Notes under the pieces: model-generated
What the model saw: the letters and a program-made list of their open reading frames with translations, nothing else
What the model was told of the DNA's origin: nothing
Databases searched by the model: none
In this document: piece by piece, positions 45,486 through 56,598 of the stretch
How positions within the stretch are numbered: the first letter of the stretch is position 1
Layout: the number at the start of each line of letters is the position of its first letter
NCBI GenBank assembly: GCA_026018925.1
Contig: JAKSZU010000003.1
Coordinates: 189,383,639-189,447,638, forward strand
DNA: 64,000 bases
DNA from: Tupaia tana
Lineage: Eukaryota; Chordata; Mammalia; Scandentia; Tupaiidae
Direction: 5' to 3'
Made by a program: the position numbers and the translations under genes

Positions 45486-45762
45486 TTTGTTTGTTTGTTT
45501 GTTTGTTTGTTTTTTAAGAGAAAGAGATTTTTGCTATAGGTACATGCAGTCGCCAGAGAGACAGAGAGATGGAAAACAAGAAATCATTCCCCAGGGGGCA
45601 TGGAGAAGCTGCAATCCCTTCTCCTCCATTCTCCTCTCAGGATTTTGGACATGCATGCACATGCGCCCTGCGTGAGTTTCAAACCTCTGGCTCCAGGACT
45701 CAAATTTCAGTTGACCACATGGGAGTCAAACACCTTAACCACTCCGCCACCTGCTGGCCCGT
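45486..45762 (-). repeat. SINE-1 long with (GTTT)n tail
   Basis: Reversed copy ending CCTGCTGGCCC. The A-tail has become a (GTTT)n microsatellite at 45488-45511. Confidence 0.9.
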
Positions 45763-46139
45763 CAGCCCATTTTTGGTTGCTTTCAGGGACACGAGCTCCT
45801 TCTCTGCCCAGCGCTCTCAGAAAGTCGCTCTTCCTCTTGTCCGCCACAGGGGCCTCCCTCTTCTCAGCTGGAGACACGCCTCGCCTGGCTCAGCCCCTTC
45901 TGCTGAGCAGACCTCCAGCTTCTCTCCCTACAACATGGTTCTCCCAGTTTTGACTCGATTTCCCTCTCTCCAAGCCCTCAAGGCAGCATAAAAAAGCCAA
46001 AGTTCTAAAGACTTTAAGATATTAATCCACCCAGACTTTGGCTCTATCAGACAAAATACACAGTAAGATTTTGGGAAAGTTACTTTACTTCCGTGGTTTG
46101 GTTTCCACATATATAAAAAGAAGATAAGAAGAAATCCTA

Positions 46140-46259
46140 GCACCCAGGATGGGTATGAAGATTCTGTGAGATAGCACACGTGAAGCCCATGGCATAGCGC
46201 AAGGCCCACAGGAACGACTCAGTAAGTGTCAGCTACTATTATTCTACATATAAGGTTTT
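46140..46259 (+). repeat. MIR-like 3' end
   Basis: GGGTATGAAGATTCTGTGAG and CTCAGTAAGTGTCAGCTACT match the MIR 3' part. Confidence 0.55.
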
Positions 46260-46438
46260 CTTTTTTTTTTTTTTTTAAAAAAGCATTGTTTATTTTATTT
46301 GTTATTATTATTATTTTATTTCTTTGCTATAATCACCAGAGAGGGAAAGTGAGAAAGCAAGCCTCTAGATTCGGGACTTGAACTGTGGTCAGCCATATGG
46401 GAGTCCAGCGCCTTGACTACCACACCACCTGCTGGCCC
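46260..46438 (-). repeat. SINE-1 short form
   Basis: The minus strand reads GGGCCAGCAGGTGGTGTGGT, GGTGCTGGACTCC-type head, GTTCAAGTCCCGAATC, then GCTTGCTTTCTCACTTTCCC with no core. TSD-like ctacatataaggtttt (46244-46259) and ctatgtgtaagtttt (46439-46453). Confidence 0.85.
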
Positions 46439-46453
46439 CTATGTGTAAGTTTT

Positions 46454-47994
46454 AATGCCAATTTTCAACAGAATATTGTACATTAACTTTTCTAACTTTT
46501 TGTTTGCATTCATTTAGAGTGAACATTTCCCTATCGCATTAAATATTCTTCAAAGCATTTTTAATGGCTGTAATATTTCATCTCAGGAGTTATGGCCATT
46601 TATTTAATCACCTTCAGAGGGATTACTTCTGTAAACTCTTTTTTCTAACTCAGGCACCCAGGTCAGAGCCACAAGGGTGGGGGTGAGGACTCTTTCAGAA
46701 CTACTGACCCTCCTTCCCCGACCCCAGTCATCCATTACCTCTGCCTGTGCCTGCCTCCCTCGGTCATCAGCTGGAATCAATTGCTTTTCCCTCCTGCCTT
46801 TCCCTCCTGCCCCACAGCAATCAGCCAACAGCCACCACTGTGTGCCCAGTCCTATGCCAGCAACACAAGGGCACCAGACAGAGAAGAGGTTGCCCTGCCT
46901 TCCGGGGTTCTGTCCTCTGTCTGGAGAGGCAGACTACCCGCCTATCAGACAATCAGAAAACAGGGAGATGGCACGCTCAAAGAGGGGGTGGTAGAAACTC
47001 TGGCGCTCTGGAGCAGAAAGAGAGAGCACTCCCCTGGGCTTCGGTGAGAGTGAGGTACACCAGGACTGGCCAGGCAACAGGAGTCCGGGAGAGAAGGGAG
47101 GAAACTGGTCGGGGAACATAGTTACGGGGAGCACAGCTGTGAGCCCTTGCAGGGTCACGGTCCTGCTAGGGTCTGGGCCAATGGAGCCTGTGGATTGGGG
47201 GCCCCAGCTCGGAACTAATGCCCCCAGTGGCTAGGGGCAATCATTTCGAAATGAAGGTAATGATCCAATTAGTGGTTATCCATCAAGTTCAGTTATCTTT
47301 CCTTGGGCTGGGGAGCTGAGAAGCTGAGTAAACATGTGCCTTGACTGTGACATAAAACCAGACTCCCTTGTGCTGGCAAATGAGTTCAAGATGTGGACTG
47401 AGCCACCTCTAGGGGCCTGCAGGTTTGTGTCTGTGGCCAAAAGCAGCAGGGCAGTCATCCCTGCTTATAAGGGGTGGGGTCCCCGAGAGGGCAGCTCCTT
47501 CCCACCCTAGGCCCTTAGCCCCACTGCAGGAATGGGGGGAGACCCAGGTAGCTGTGGGCCTGGGAAGGAGCCTCACAACCACAGCCAGTGTCTGACCTGG
47601 GTTTCAATCCCAGGCTTCAGCTCAGCTCAGCCCTAGCCCCAGCTCAGTACTTCCAGAAGCTTCAATCAATCTCTCTAGCTCACCCCTCCTCCCACATTCA
47701 CTGTCCATGCAACACATTTTTGCCAGGTGCGTTCTGTCTTGGACTTCCTTATTTAGACTCTACGTTCCCTGAAGACAGGACTTTCTGGGTCTTCTCATAC
47801 AAGATAGAATTTATAGTTGGGTGAAATATAAAGGAGTTGACTATTTCAAGTATCCATTTTAAAATGAAGACACTGAGGCCCAAAAATGGGAAACAATTGG
47901 CCCAGCCCCACATGTTTCATTCAGGAATCAAAATCGAGATCTCCCACTCCAACAACTGGTTACTGAATGCCAGGACGTGCTAGGTATGGTGACA
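46454..47994. other. unique, GC-richer sequence
   Basis: 46660-47600 is GC-rich and repeat-free, with overlapping open frames on both strands (46604-47158) lacking any recognised domain. About 47640-47800 may be an L2 relic. Confidence 0.4.
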
Positions 47995-48010
47995 AAAATC
48001 CCTATCCTGG

Positions 48011-48267
48011 GGACCAGCTGTTAGCGTAATGGCTATGTCGCTGGACTACCATGTAGTTGACCCCAGTTTGAGTCCCGGACCCGGTGGCTTAAACTCACAC
48101 TGGGCGTGTGTGTGTGCATGCCCAAGATCACAAGAGGAGAATGGAGGAGAAGGGATTGCAGTCTAGCCATCCTCCCTAGGGAGTGATTTCTCTCTTTCTG
48201 TCTCTCTCTGTCTTTCTGGTGAGCACACGCGCCCTATAGCAAAGACCTCTCCAATAAAAGGAAAAAG
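48011..48267 (+). repeat. SINE-1 long, young
   Basis: Complete copy. TSD aaaatccctatcctgg at 47995-48010 and aaaatccctgtcctgg at 48268-48283 (one mismatch). Confidence 0.95.
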
Positions 48268-48369
48268 AAAATCCCTGTCCTGGTGCAGTTTACATCTAGT
48301 GCCATGATGCAGACAATGGGCAAATTGAATAAGTAAACTGTACACGTCATGTGACAGAAGTGCTCAGGA

Positions 48370-48745
48370 GAAAAATTAAGCAGGGGAAGGGGTGTTAGAA
48401 GGAAAGGAGCATTGGGGGAGGCTTTCTGAGTAGATGGCATTTAAGCAGCTACTTGAAAGAGATGAAAAAGTGAATAATGTGGCATTTGGAGGATAGAGGA
48501 CACAGGTGCAAAAGCCCTTATGCAGCACAGGGCCTGGCTTACTGCAGAAACAGCAAACAGGCAGAGTGATCTGAGCAGTGAGGAGAAGAGGAACTGCAGG
48601 GAGGTCAGAAGTCATGGGATAAAGCGAACCCTTTGGCTTTCGCTCTGAGTGAGATGAGAGGTAGAAGGAATGGAGGGCGTGGTCATTACAGGTTTGTAAG
48701 CCAAGAATGACTTGATCTGACTTAGGTTTTAGAACAATCTCTCTG
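48370..48745 (+). repeat. old mammalian interspersed repeat, family uncertain
   Basis: CATTTAAGCAGCTACTTGAA, CACAGGTGCAAAAGCCCTTA, TTTGGCTTTCGCTCTGAGTG and TGACTTGATCTGACTTAGGT form a recurrent mammalian repeat pattern that I recognise but cannot name safely. Confidence 0.5.
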
Positions 48746-50313
48746 GCTGTTCTGAACGCATGGCGCACACACACATGCCCACACGATGTGCACACACATG
48801 CCCACAGGACATGCACACCTACCAGGACACATGGTACATGCCTCACAGATGAGCAGAGACAGGAGCACAGGAATTATGGCCCTGAGTGAACACCAAGGGT
48901 GCCTTCAGAATGACCAGTCCTGCAGGTGCGTCCTCCTGAACAGGCCTGGCACACGTGGACACAGGATCATGGGAAGAGTATGGTGGATGAGGTGGGAAGA
49001 GAAATGGGCAAAGGGCTGCCACATTGCCAGGTCGAGAGGGACTTAGGACTGCAATCCTTCCAAAGACCTGAAATCCACCTGGGTAAAGTCCATGTGTGTG
49101 TTCTCAAGGGACTGGGAGCACAGCCCTCAGCCCACAAGCTGGGCTGGCACACTCAGGGTGCCCCTCAAGTCTCTCTCGCCAAAGCGTAAGCCCATTTATT
49201 CTCTTCTCCAGAGTAGGGTACAGCCCTTACTTCAAACAGCAATTCCTAACTGGTGAGCCATCCAGGAGGCCTCCCCTCACCCAGAAGGCCCCGAGACTCT
49301 GTTAGCATCAGGTTTGCAACAGGCCTCCGACTGCTCCACACTCTGCTCATGTCCCTCCCCACACTCAGGCTGTTGGAAGAAGACTTTGGGTGTCCTTCTC
49401 AGTCCTTTCCCACCTGTACTCTCACCCTAACGTTTCTCCCCCAACCTTACCCACACTGTTCGTAGCCACCTCATGAAATGACTTGGCAGGACGCAGCCCC
49501 TGCCTTCCACTGACTTGACTCGGCCTGACTGGGTCACCCCAGCTCACCTTTGCTCCTTTTGGTAGCTGGACTTACGGGGGCAGTTGAGGGGAAACACCTC
49601 TCTCAGCCCCAAATCTGGAGCGATCAGAGAAGGACATTATTACTAACGCTGAATGCTCATGGTTCCACTTGAACAGCGCCCCCCTTTGCACTCAGTTCTC
49701 TACCCTGGCCCCTGGTGGGACCTTTCTTCCCATCCTGAAACCTGCCTGTCAGGACATTGTTGGTCCTCCAAGCTCTCTCGCAGAGACAGCGCACAAGCCC
49801 AGCATCGTGATCTGCCCCATCTGTAGCAAGGTGGGAATTGAGGCAAAGGGCTCCCAAGCTGTACAAGTTTCCTCATGGATTCATTGCTTCTTCCTCTTGG
49901 CCCAGGTGAGCACTCAGGGACCTCAGGTGGCTCTGTCTGCCGGGGATGCTTGGGTTTGCTTTCCAATGGGCCCGTTGCCCTATATGCTCATCCCACACTC
50001 ATCTCATTAGACATGGACCTTCTGTATATTAATTGCAGTATGTTAGGGGCAGTTATCCGATTTCCTGTTCCTGCAGTCTCTTCTACCTCCTCCCCTTTAT
50101 TTCTACCAATGGAAATCCACACGGGGTTTCAAAGATGTATAACAAATAAATGTAAATAAGAAATTGTCAAATGAAACAAAAACAAAGATGGAACCCAGTG
50201 AGGCTACTGGTATATGGTATAAGCCTTGGCAAGTGATTTAACTTTCCTGAGCCTCCTTTTCTTTATCTGTAGGGTGGGAGAAAATATCAAGTACCTAAAA
50301 ATAGTAGTGGTTA
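48746..50313. other. unique sequence with a CACA-rich patch
   Basis: 48765-48835 is an imperfect repeat of CACACACATGCCCACA units. The rest has no assigned gene. Open frames at 49669-50010 and 49700-49966 lack known domains. Confidence 0.4.
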
Positions 50314-50328
50314 TTAGTGTTGTTATTT

Positions 50329-50585
50329 TTTTTTCTTTTTTTGGAGAGGTTTTTGCTATAGGGTGCGTGCACTCGCCAGGCAGAGAGAGACAGAGAGACA
50401 GAAAGCAAGAAATCACCCCCCAGGAGGGATGGCCATGCCGCAATCCCTTCTCCTCCATTCTCCTCTCGGGATCTTGGGCACACATGCACACGTGCCTGGT
50501 GTGAGTTTAAGCCACCGGGTCCAGGACTCGAACCGCGGTCGACTACATGTCCAGTGACATAGCCATTACGCTAACTGCTGGTCCC
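50329..50585 (-). repeat. SINE-1 long, young
   Basis: Complete reversed copy. A 15-bp perfect TSD (tagtgttgttatttt) lies at 50314-50328 and 50586-50600. Confidence 0.95.
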
Positions 50586-50600
50586 TAGTGTTGTTATTTT

Positions 50601-51022
50601 AATAGTCATATTTTATCTGCCTCTTCATTGCTTCATCTGAAAATCCCTTTATTCTTTGCACTTTGTATTTTTCTTATAGAATGGTTGCCATGGGAACTAA
50701 AGAAATAGGGGAAGTAGAAAAATTTTAAATTTTTAAGTAGAAAAATATAGAGTTCGTTGAACAATAGCTTGATGATCGAATGTGTAAACTGGGGCGGCAA
50801 ATAGGCCTCATGTCATGCGGTAACATGATTTGGGAAGGGATCGGGTGAAGCACAGGGAAATAGTGTGTAGTTAATTAATGGTGTCTGCTGTGGTGGTGGA
50901 CTCAGTGCGATATATTCGCCAATGTTATAATAAACTGTAGATCTATATGGTAGTATTAACTGGATGGGACTGTCAGAGTCATTTGGTCAAAACTTATTTC
51001 ATAGGTACAAAATTACAGTGTG
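50601..51022. other. unique sequence, no gene recognised
   Basis: Nothing assignable. Confidence 0.3.
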
Positions 51023-51165
51023 GGGCCAGCAGGTGGCGTGGTAGTTAAGGCACTGGACTCCATATGGCCAACAGAGGTTTGAGTCCCTGAGCTGGCGGCT
51101 TGCTTTCTCATTTTCCCTCTCTCTCTGGTGAGCATACATGCCCTGTTGCAAATTTTTAAAAAATA
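51023..51165 (+). repeat. SINE-1 short form
   Basis: GGGCCAGCAGGTGGCGTGGT, GGTTTGAGTCCCTGAGC, then GGCGGCTTGCTTTCTCATTT without the core, then GGTGAGCATACATGCCCTGT and an A-rich tail with TAATAATAATAA. The only plus-strand short copy in the window. Confidence 0.88.
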
Positions 51166-51420
51166 ATAATAATAAATAAAATTAAATAAATAATTTTTTT
51201 AAAAAAGAAATTGTAGTATATGCTAAGGTGCACAGTTGTATAATATTTATTTACTTGTTTATTTTTCATTACACTATTTCTTAAATGCATAGAGCTATAC
51301 CTTAGAGAAATGAAGATGTAGTAAACTGTATTATTCTCAGTTGTACAGTTCCTCATGGTTTCTTCCTTGAGTAAGGTCCAGAACATTCTGGAAACTTAGA
51401 ATCTAAAAAGTACGTGGCTT

Positions 51421-51678
51421 CGGGACCAGCAGTTAGCGTAATGGCTATGTCACTGAACTGTCATGTAGTCAACTGTGGTTCAAGTCCTGGACCCGGTGGC
51501 TAAAATTCATGCAGGGCGCGTGTAAGTGCGTGCCCAGGATCCCAAGAGGAGAATGGAGAAGGGATTGCGACGTGGCCATCCCCCCGGGGAGTGATTTCTC
51601 ACTTTCTGTCTCTCTGTCTCTGTCATTCTGGTGAGCACACATGCCCTATAGCAAAAAACTCTCCAAAAAGGAAAAAAA
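51421..51678 (+). repeat. SINE-1 long
   Basis: Complete copy from GGGACCAGCAGTTAGCG to poly(A). TSD-like aaaaagtacgtggctt (51405-51420) and a matching aaagtacattgcttt near 51681-51695. Confidence 0.92.
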
Positions 51679-51695
51679 AAAAAGTACATTGCTTT

Positions 51696-52089
51696 AGGAC
51701 ATAATACATATTTAGAGTACACTCAAGAAAGACAAGTTATTACCTGAAAACATGACATAAACAAAGCATGTGTAATACTCCTATCTAAGAGGAGTGAGAG
51801 GAGAGGTTACAAGGTGAGAAGGGACCCCAGGGCCAGAAAGAATTTATGGCTTGCCAGCATTGTAGCCTGGAAGTCAGTCTAATGTCTGGGTCCTTCGGCC
51901 AGAGAGCATTTAGTCAGTATCTGTGATAACTATAGGCCAAAGGGTGGTTGATGCAGGACACCAGGGGGCTTTATTGTCCTGAGATTTGGTTTCCTTGGAA
52001 GTACAAGACCTTCGACTGGGGAGACCATGCTGTCCAAGGCGGTCATTCCCACCCGCCTCCCAGGCTGGAGCTTCTGTCTACGCAGCACT
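51696..52089. other. unique sequence, no gene recognised
   Basis: Nothing assignable. Confidence 0.3.
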
Positions 52090-52260
52090 CAGATTGCCAA
52101 GCATGTTACCACGGAGCCATTTGACCATCTCAACAACCTCCCAAGGCAGATATTATTTCCATTTTCCTGAAGGACCGTGGCTCAGTTAAGAGAATCGCAT
52201 AGGATAGCACAGGCAGTTGCAGAGCTGAGACTTGCACACAGGGCTTCTTACTCCAAATTC
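52090..52260 (-). repeat. MIR-like relic
   Basis: CATCTCAACAACCTCCCAAG, ATTATTTCCATTTTCCTGAA and CAGTTGCAGAGCTGAGAC are the reversed MIR order. Confidence 0.6.
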
Positions 52261-53285
52261 TTACACTGTTTCACACTGTGTGATGTGTTAGGGCATGGTG
52301 TGGAGTAGTCTGAGCAGAGTCTTGCTTCAATTCTAGCACGGAGTAGCTGTCCTTTTGAAGTTAGACCCTCTTTGATCCCGCTGGGGGTTTGTTTCTGAGA
52401 ATTGCTTTGGCCAGGTTTCTGAAAATATTCCTATTGTGATTACTCCTCATTATCACACAAGAGCGATCCTCTCTTCCTGAGGAAGATGAAAATTCCCATT
52501 TCTGGCAAGCCAGCCACAGCCCCGGGCAGCTGCTGTCTACGAGGAGGGAGCGCTGTGAAGCCTCTCCCCAGCCAGCTCTCACTTGTTGAGTTTCTGTCGG
52601 TATGCACCCTCTGAGGGATCCAACCATATTAAATTGCTTCAAGCAGCCTATAAACTAAAGACAATTGCAATACCATAAGGAATAGCATATCCCCAACCAT
52701 AAATAAATTAGGGCTCTAATTCCATCAAGGCATGTGGGTGACATCACACACCGTGAGAGCCCGGCTGAGAAGGGCCGTTCACAACACCACAAATCTGAGA
52801 TGGAATTACCATCTTAATTTATTTACATCTTCTGGTGACTGGATTGCTGTGACAGATGATTTCTAAAAAGTCTGGTCCCTCCAGAGTACGAGCTCATGTC
52901 CGTCTCTGCTCCTGCCCTACCCCACTCTCCTTCCCCATCCCACTTCCTTTTTTCCTCTCTCACTCCCGGGCCTGCACTTCCCTCAAGGTACTTTATTTTC
53001 TCCGTGGTCCTGGAAAGTAATGGAAGGAAGGAAGTACCTCGTGCTAAGAAGAGATGGCAAATTCTAGACGCAGAGGACAGGCCTCAGGAAAGTGAGGGAG
53101 GCACAGAAAAAGGAACCTCTTCTGCTCCGGGATTCATTGCATTGCCCCAGGGCCATTTATCCAGGACCTCTCCAGGGACATATTGCTTTTCCTTGCTTAA
53201 AATTTCAATTGAATTAAATACCCTAGGTGTGTTCTTGGATGTCAACCATGTCCTAGGCAACATGGAGCAGTCAGAACCATATGGA
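52261..53285. other. unique sequence, possible regulatory block
   Basis: 52620-52860 is repeat-free, with TGACATCA (52739-52746), a forkhead-like TATTTAC and other motif-like words. The open frame 52896-53300 has no known domain. Confidence 0.35.
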
Positions 53286-53289
53286 ATCA

Positions 53290-53430
53290 AGAAATTTTAG
53301 AGGTAGAGGAGACTTTAGCAGTCCTGAGTTAATTCAGCTCCTTGTTTTAAAGATGAGGGACCCAATGCCCAGAGAAATGAAGTGATTTTTCCAAAGTCAT
53401 GTGGTTAATTAATGGCAGAGACAAGTCTAG
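53290..53430 (+). repeat. MIR3-type relic
   Basis: GAAATTTTAGAGGTAGAGGA, TTTTAAAGATGAGGGACCCA, ATGCCCAGAGAAATGAAGTG and AAAGTCATGTGG follow a well-known mammalian short repeat in sense orientation. Confidence 0.6.
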
Positions 53431-53845
53431 ACTGAAGAAAAAGTGGGAAGCATTACCAAAATCCAATACGGCCTTCTGGCTTAGAGAAGTGAGAAAAGCT
53501 CTTCCAGAGAGTTATCTAATAACACAGCACACTGAAGCTTATAAAAATGAAATTCAGAGAAGGAAGGAAGCGAGCAATGCAGGATGCCAAGTTTGGGGCA
53601 GATTTCATAGGGGAAGCAGCAGCTAAGCTTGAGGCTGAAAGGGAGGACGGCGTAACCTGGCAGAGGTGGGGCGGTTGTGGGGGTGAGCAGAGAAACAGCC
53701 CGAGCAATGGCCTGAGAGCTGGAAATAAGCAGGGCCTGGACCCAGGAGGTCTGCACACGAGGGGTCAGGAGCATCAGTATCTGATGGGGCCAGAGGATTC
53801 TGAACTTGACCCTGAGGTTAGGAAGTTCATGAATAAGAAACAATA
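53431..53845. other. old repeat-like or unique sequence
   Basis: CTGATGGGGCCAGAGGATTC and the surrounding text resemble the family seen at 48370, weakly. No coding gene is recognised. Confidence 0.3.
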
Positions 53846-54117
53846 AATGAAAGATTTTTTTTTTTTTGGAGAGGTTTTTGCTTTTTTTTAGGGCGCGTGC
53901 GCTCACCAGACAGACAGAGAGAGACAGAAAGCGAGAAATCACCCCCCAGGGGTGATGGCCACGCCACAATCCCTTCGCCTCCATTCTCCTCTCAGGATCT
54001 TGGGCACGCACGCACACGCACCCGGCGTGAGTTTTAAGCCACCGGGTCCAGGACTTGAACCACGGTCGACTACGTGGGAGTCCAGCGACATAGCCATTAC
54101 GCTAACTGCTGGTTCCC
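53846..54117 (-). repeat. SINE-1 long, young (GGGAACC subtype)
   Basis: Reversed complete copy with poly(T) at left and GCTGGTTCCC at right. An extra T run (53882-53889) sits within the tail. A diverged TSD (aatgaaagatttttt / gatgaaggatgtttt) is likely. Confidence 0.93.
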
Positions 54118-54143
54118 CCGATGAAGGATGTTTTTGAGCCTAG

Positions 54144-54302
54144 CTAGTGTGGTCTGTGGACCACCAGCAACAGCTTACCTCACCAGGAGCTGTTTCAGAA
54201 AAGCCATGGGTCCCACCCCACCTGCAGAATCAGAATCTGCATCTTACCTAGCCCCCCAAGGCTACTCCGAGGCACGTTAACCCTTGAGAGCCTTGCTCTA
54301 AG
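54144..54302 (+). mobile_element. MER5A-like hAT element
   Basis: GTGTGGTCTGTGGACCACCA, CATGGGTCCCACCCCACCTG, GAATCAGAATCTGCATCTTA and GAGGCACGTTAACCCTTGAG are the ordered landmarks of MER5A, a short non-autonomous hAT transposon. Confidence 0.88.
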
Positions 54303-54404
54303 AAATCGGGCATAGTGTCAAGGCAACTTCTTGACTGTTCCAGAGTTATTTCCTGGTACAGTTTGTTTTTTCGTGACCAAGGGTGATGCTCTTGCAAACA
54401 TTTT

Positions 54405-54886
54405 AGTTTCTTCCTTTCTTTCTTCCATGAGTGAGAGACATAAAGGATGAGAGACAGAGAGTACCCCAGCAGAGTCTCGACGCTGTGACCCACCACCAAC
54501 ACCACATCATGGGCACAAGTGCCCTGAGTATTTAGAGAGGTCTCCAGACATGATCCCTGAACCTTCCCATGTGGGTCAGCCTCACAGAGCATCACATTTT
54601 AGCATTGCATCACTGTTCTGTTTCTCTCGGCCAAAAAAAATTTTTAAGAGAGATTTTTGCTATAGGTCACATGTGCTCATTGGAGAGACTGAGAGAGACA
54701 GAAAACAAGAACTCACCTCCTGGGGGGATGGCCACGCCACAGTCCTTCTCCGCCAGTCTCCTCTCAGGAGTTTGGACTTGCACGCACATGCACCTGGCAC
54801 GAGTTTTAAGCCGCTGGTCCTGGCCTTGAACTGTAGTCAACTACGTGAGAGTCCAGTGATGTAACCATTACGCCATCTGCTGGTCC
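54405..54886 (-). repeat. SINE-1 / SINE-2 composite with shared TSD
   Basis: The minus strand reads an older SINE-1 long (54886 to about 54640), a mixed A/T linker, then SINE-2 (54633 to 54405: GTGATGCTCTGTGAGGCTGA, GATCATGTCTGGAGACC). One TSD pair brackets both: ctcttgcaaacatttt at 54389-54404 and ctctgcaaacatttt at 54887-54901. Confidence 0.75.
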
Positions 54887-54901
54887 CTCTGCAAACATTT
54901 T

Positions 54902-55427
54902 TGTATTCAGAAATTCTTGTAAAACGAGAAAAACTAACAAATTGTTTCAAAAGAGAATGAACTTTTCATAAATATTACAATTAACAATGAATGAAGACAA
55001 TGTTCAATTCTGTGAACACGAACATTTTTTCATTTCCATTTTGCTGTTCTCTTTTTGTCTTTTGGAGCCCATGACCTTTCTTCCAATGATCAGACATTTT
55101 CCTTGAAAAGCTCTTGAGCTTTGGTATCTAATAGCTAAAACAGGCCATCAGGGGTCTGGCAGGAGCAGGGACCCACACATAGCCCAGGGCAGCTTTCTGA
55201 GAAGGTGATAAGACCTGGGGGTGGGGGGGCCTGGCTAAGGGAGTCCCCACCCTCTCCAAGACTCCTGCTGCCTCCATGTAGGCTTGGAGTTTGATTCACT
55301 AAGGGTTAGAAGCCCTTCCTCTTCTCTCCACACCACATAAATCTCCCAGAACTGATGCTGCCCAAATCAGGTGAGGGTGGGGCCAGTAATGACCAAATTT
55401 CCCACCAGCCCACCAGATGGGAGTTTA
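54902..55427. other. unique sequence, no gene recognised
   Basis: Nothing assignable. Confidence 0.3.
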
Positions 55428-55444
55428 AAGTTGGAGTTAATTGA

Positions 55445-55696
55445 GGCCAGGAGGTGGCATAGTGGTTACAGCGTTGGACTCCCATGTGGTTAACCCTGGT
55501 TCAAGTCCCAGACTCAGCAGCTTGAAAATCATGCCAGACATGATTTTGTATGTGCATGTGCCAAATTCTAAGAGGAGAATAAAGGAGAAGGGACTGTGAT
55601 GTAGCAATCCTCCTGGGGGGTGATTTCTTACTTTCCCTCTCTTTGTCTCTCTCTCTGGCAACTGCACACGCACTATGACAAAAACTATTTTTTTTG
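55445..55696 (+). repeat. older SINE-1 long
   Basis: GGCCAGGAGGTGGCATAGTG, GGTTCAAGTCCCAGACTC and GGAGAATAAAGGAGAAGGGA in order. TSD-like aagttggagttaattga (55428-55444) and aagttggaattaagttga (55697-55714). Confidence 0.9.
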
Positions 55697-55727
55697 AAGT
55701 TGGAATTAAGTTGATTAAAAGAAAATA

Positions 55728-55805
55728 TTAGGTCATCAGGAAAGTCATGATGCATTTTTGCATAGAAAAACAGAAAAATATATCATGACTTTCCCAACCA
55801 CCTAA
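55728..55805 (+). mobile_element. 78-bp mariner-like MITE
   Basis: The termini are TTAGGT...AAAGTCATGAT and its inverse ATCATGACTTT...ACCTAA, with roughly 24-bp inverted repeats and a short AT-rich middle. A TA dinucleotide flanks each end (55726-55727, 55806-55807), the target duplication of mariner/Tc1 elements. Size, TTAGGT ends and near-palindromic build recall MADE1-type mariner MITEs. It carries no coding sequence and would have depended on a transposase elsewhere. Confidence 0.85.
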
Positions 55806-55874
55806 TATATAAACTGATTTATATATGTATGTACCTGAGTTTGTGGACCAGGATGAACACTTGCTATATATTTC

Positions 55875-56158
55875 TTTTTTTTTATTTTTTTTTTTTGGTA
55901 GAGTGTTTTTGTTTTCTGCCTTGGGGTGCTTTCGCTCACCAGAGAGAGAGACTGAAACAGTGAGAGGGAAAATAAGAAATCACACTGCCTCCTCCAGAGG
56001 GAATAGCCACACCGCCATTCCTTTCCTTCCATTCTCCTAGGATATTGGGCACGCATGCACATGTGCTGGCCTGAATTTGAAGCCACCGGATCTGGAACTC
56101 GAACCGTGGTTGGTCATGTGGGAGTCCAGCAACGTAACCATTATGACATCTAGTGGTC
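55875..56158 (-). repeat. older SINE-1 long
   Basis: T-rich left end, GGAATAGCCACACCGCCATT, CGGATCTGGAACTCGAACCG (B box) and a degraded head end CTAGTGGTCCC. Confidence 0.85.
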
Positions 56159-56583
56159 CCTATATTTCCTTTAAAAAATAAAAAGAAACACTCCTCCCTA
56201 GACCTCCACTGAAGGGAGAAGAGCCAGCACATGCTGAGGCAAGCTGTAAGTGAAGCCAAGGGAGTCTTCTAGTCTGCAGCTTCAGACTGAGACTGACAGG
56301 AAGTACAGTGGTCCTCCTCCCAAACCACAGAACACGCGTCCCATCTGGGCAATGGCTTCCTCTCCCAGTAATCAGTGCTTGGAGTGAACTTTCAAAGGCA
56401 GAAGTTCTACCTGGGTCCCCTCTGCCATAACTGACATTGCTCTGGTCTTGTGTGGACAGTTGGCCAAGGAAGCATGGGCCCAGGGGCCTGTCTGCCTCTC
56501 CGTGGACCTTCAGTGCAGGAGGTCTGCTGTGAAGACCCCTCAGATGCGCCCCAGTCACCCTTGACTGACTACCTTCTTTCTCT
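56159..56583. other. unique sequence, no gene recognised
   Basis: The open frame 56160-56558 (minus) shows no known domain. Confidence 0.3.
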
Positions 56584-56598
56584 TAGTTGTTGTTGTTG

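Noticed and set aside
46604-47158. Overlapping open frames of 74-124 codons on both strands in GC-rich sequence
   Set aside because: No recognisable domain. Open frames of this size are expected by chance in GC-rich DNA, and splice structure cannot be shown.
48765-48835. Possible CRISPR-like or minisatellite array
   Set aside because: Units are CACA-rich and irregular with no constant repeat/spacer pattern, and the genome is mammalian.
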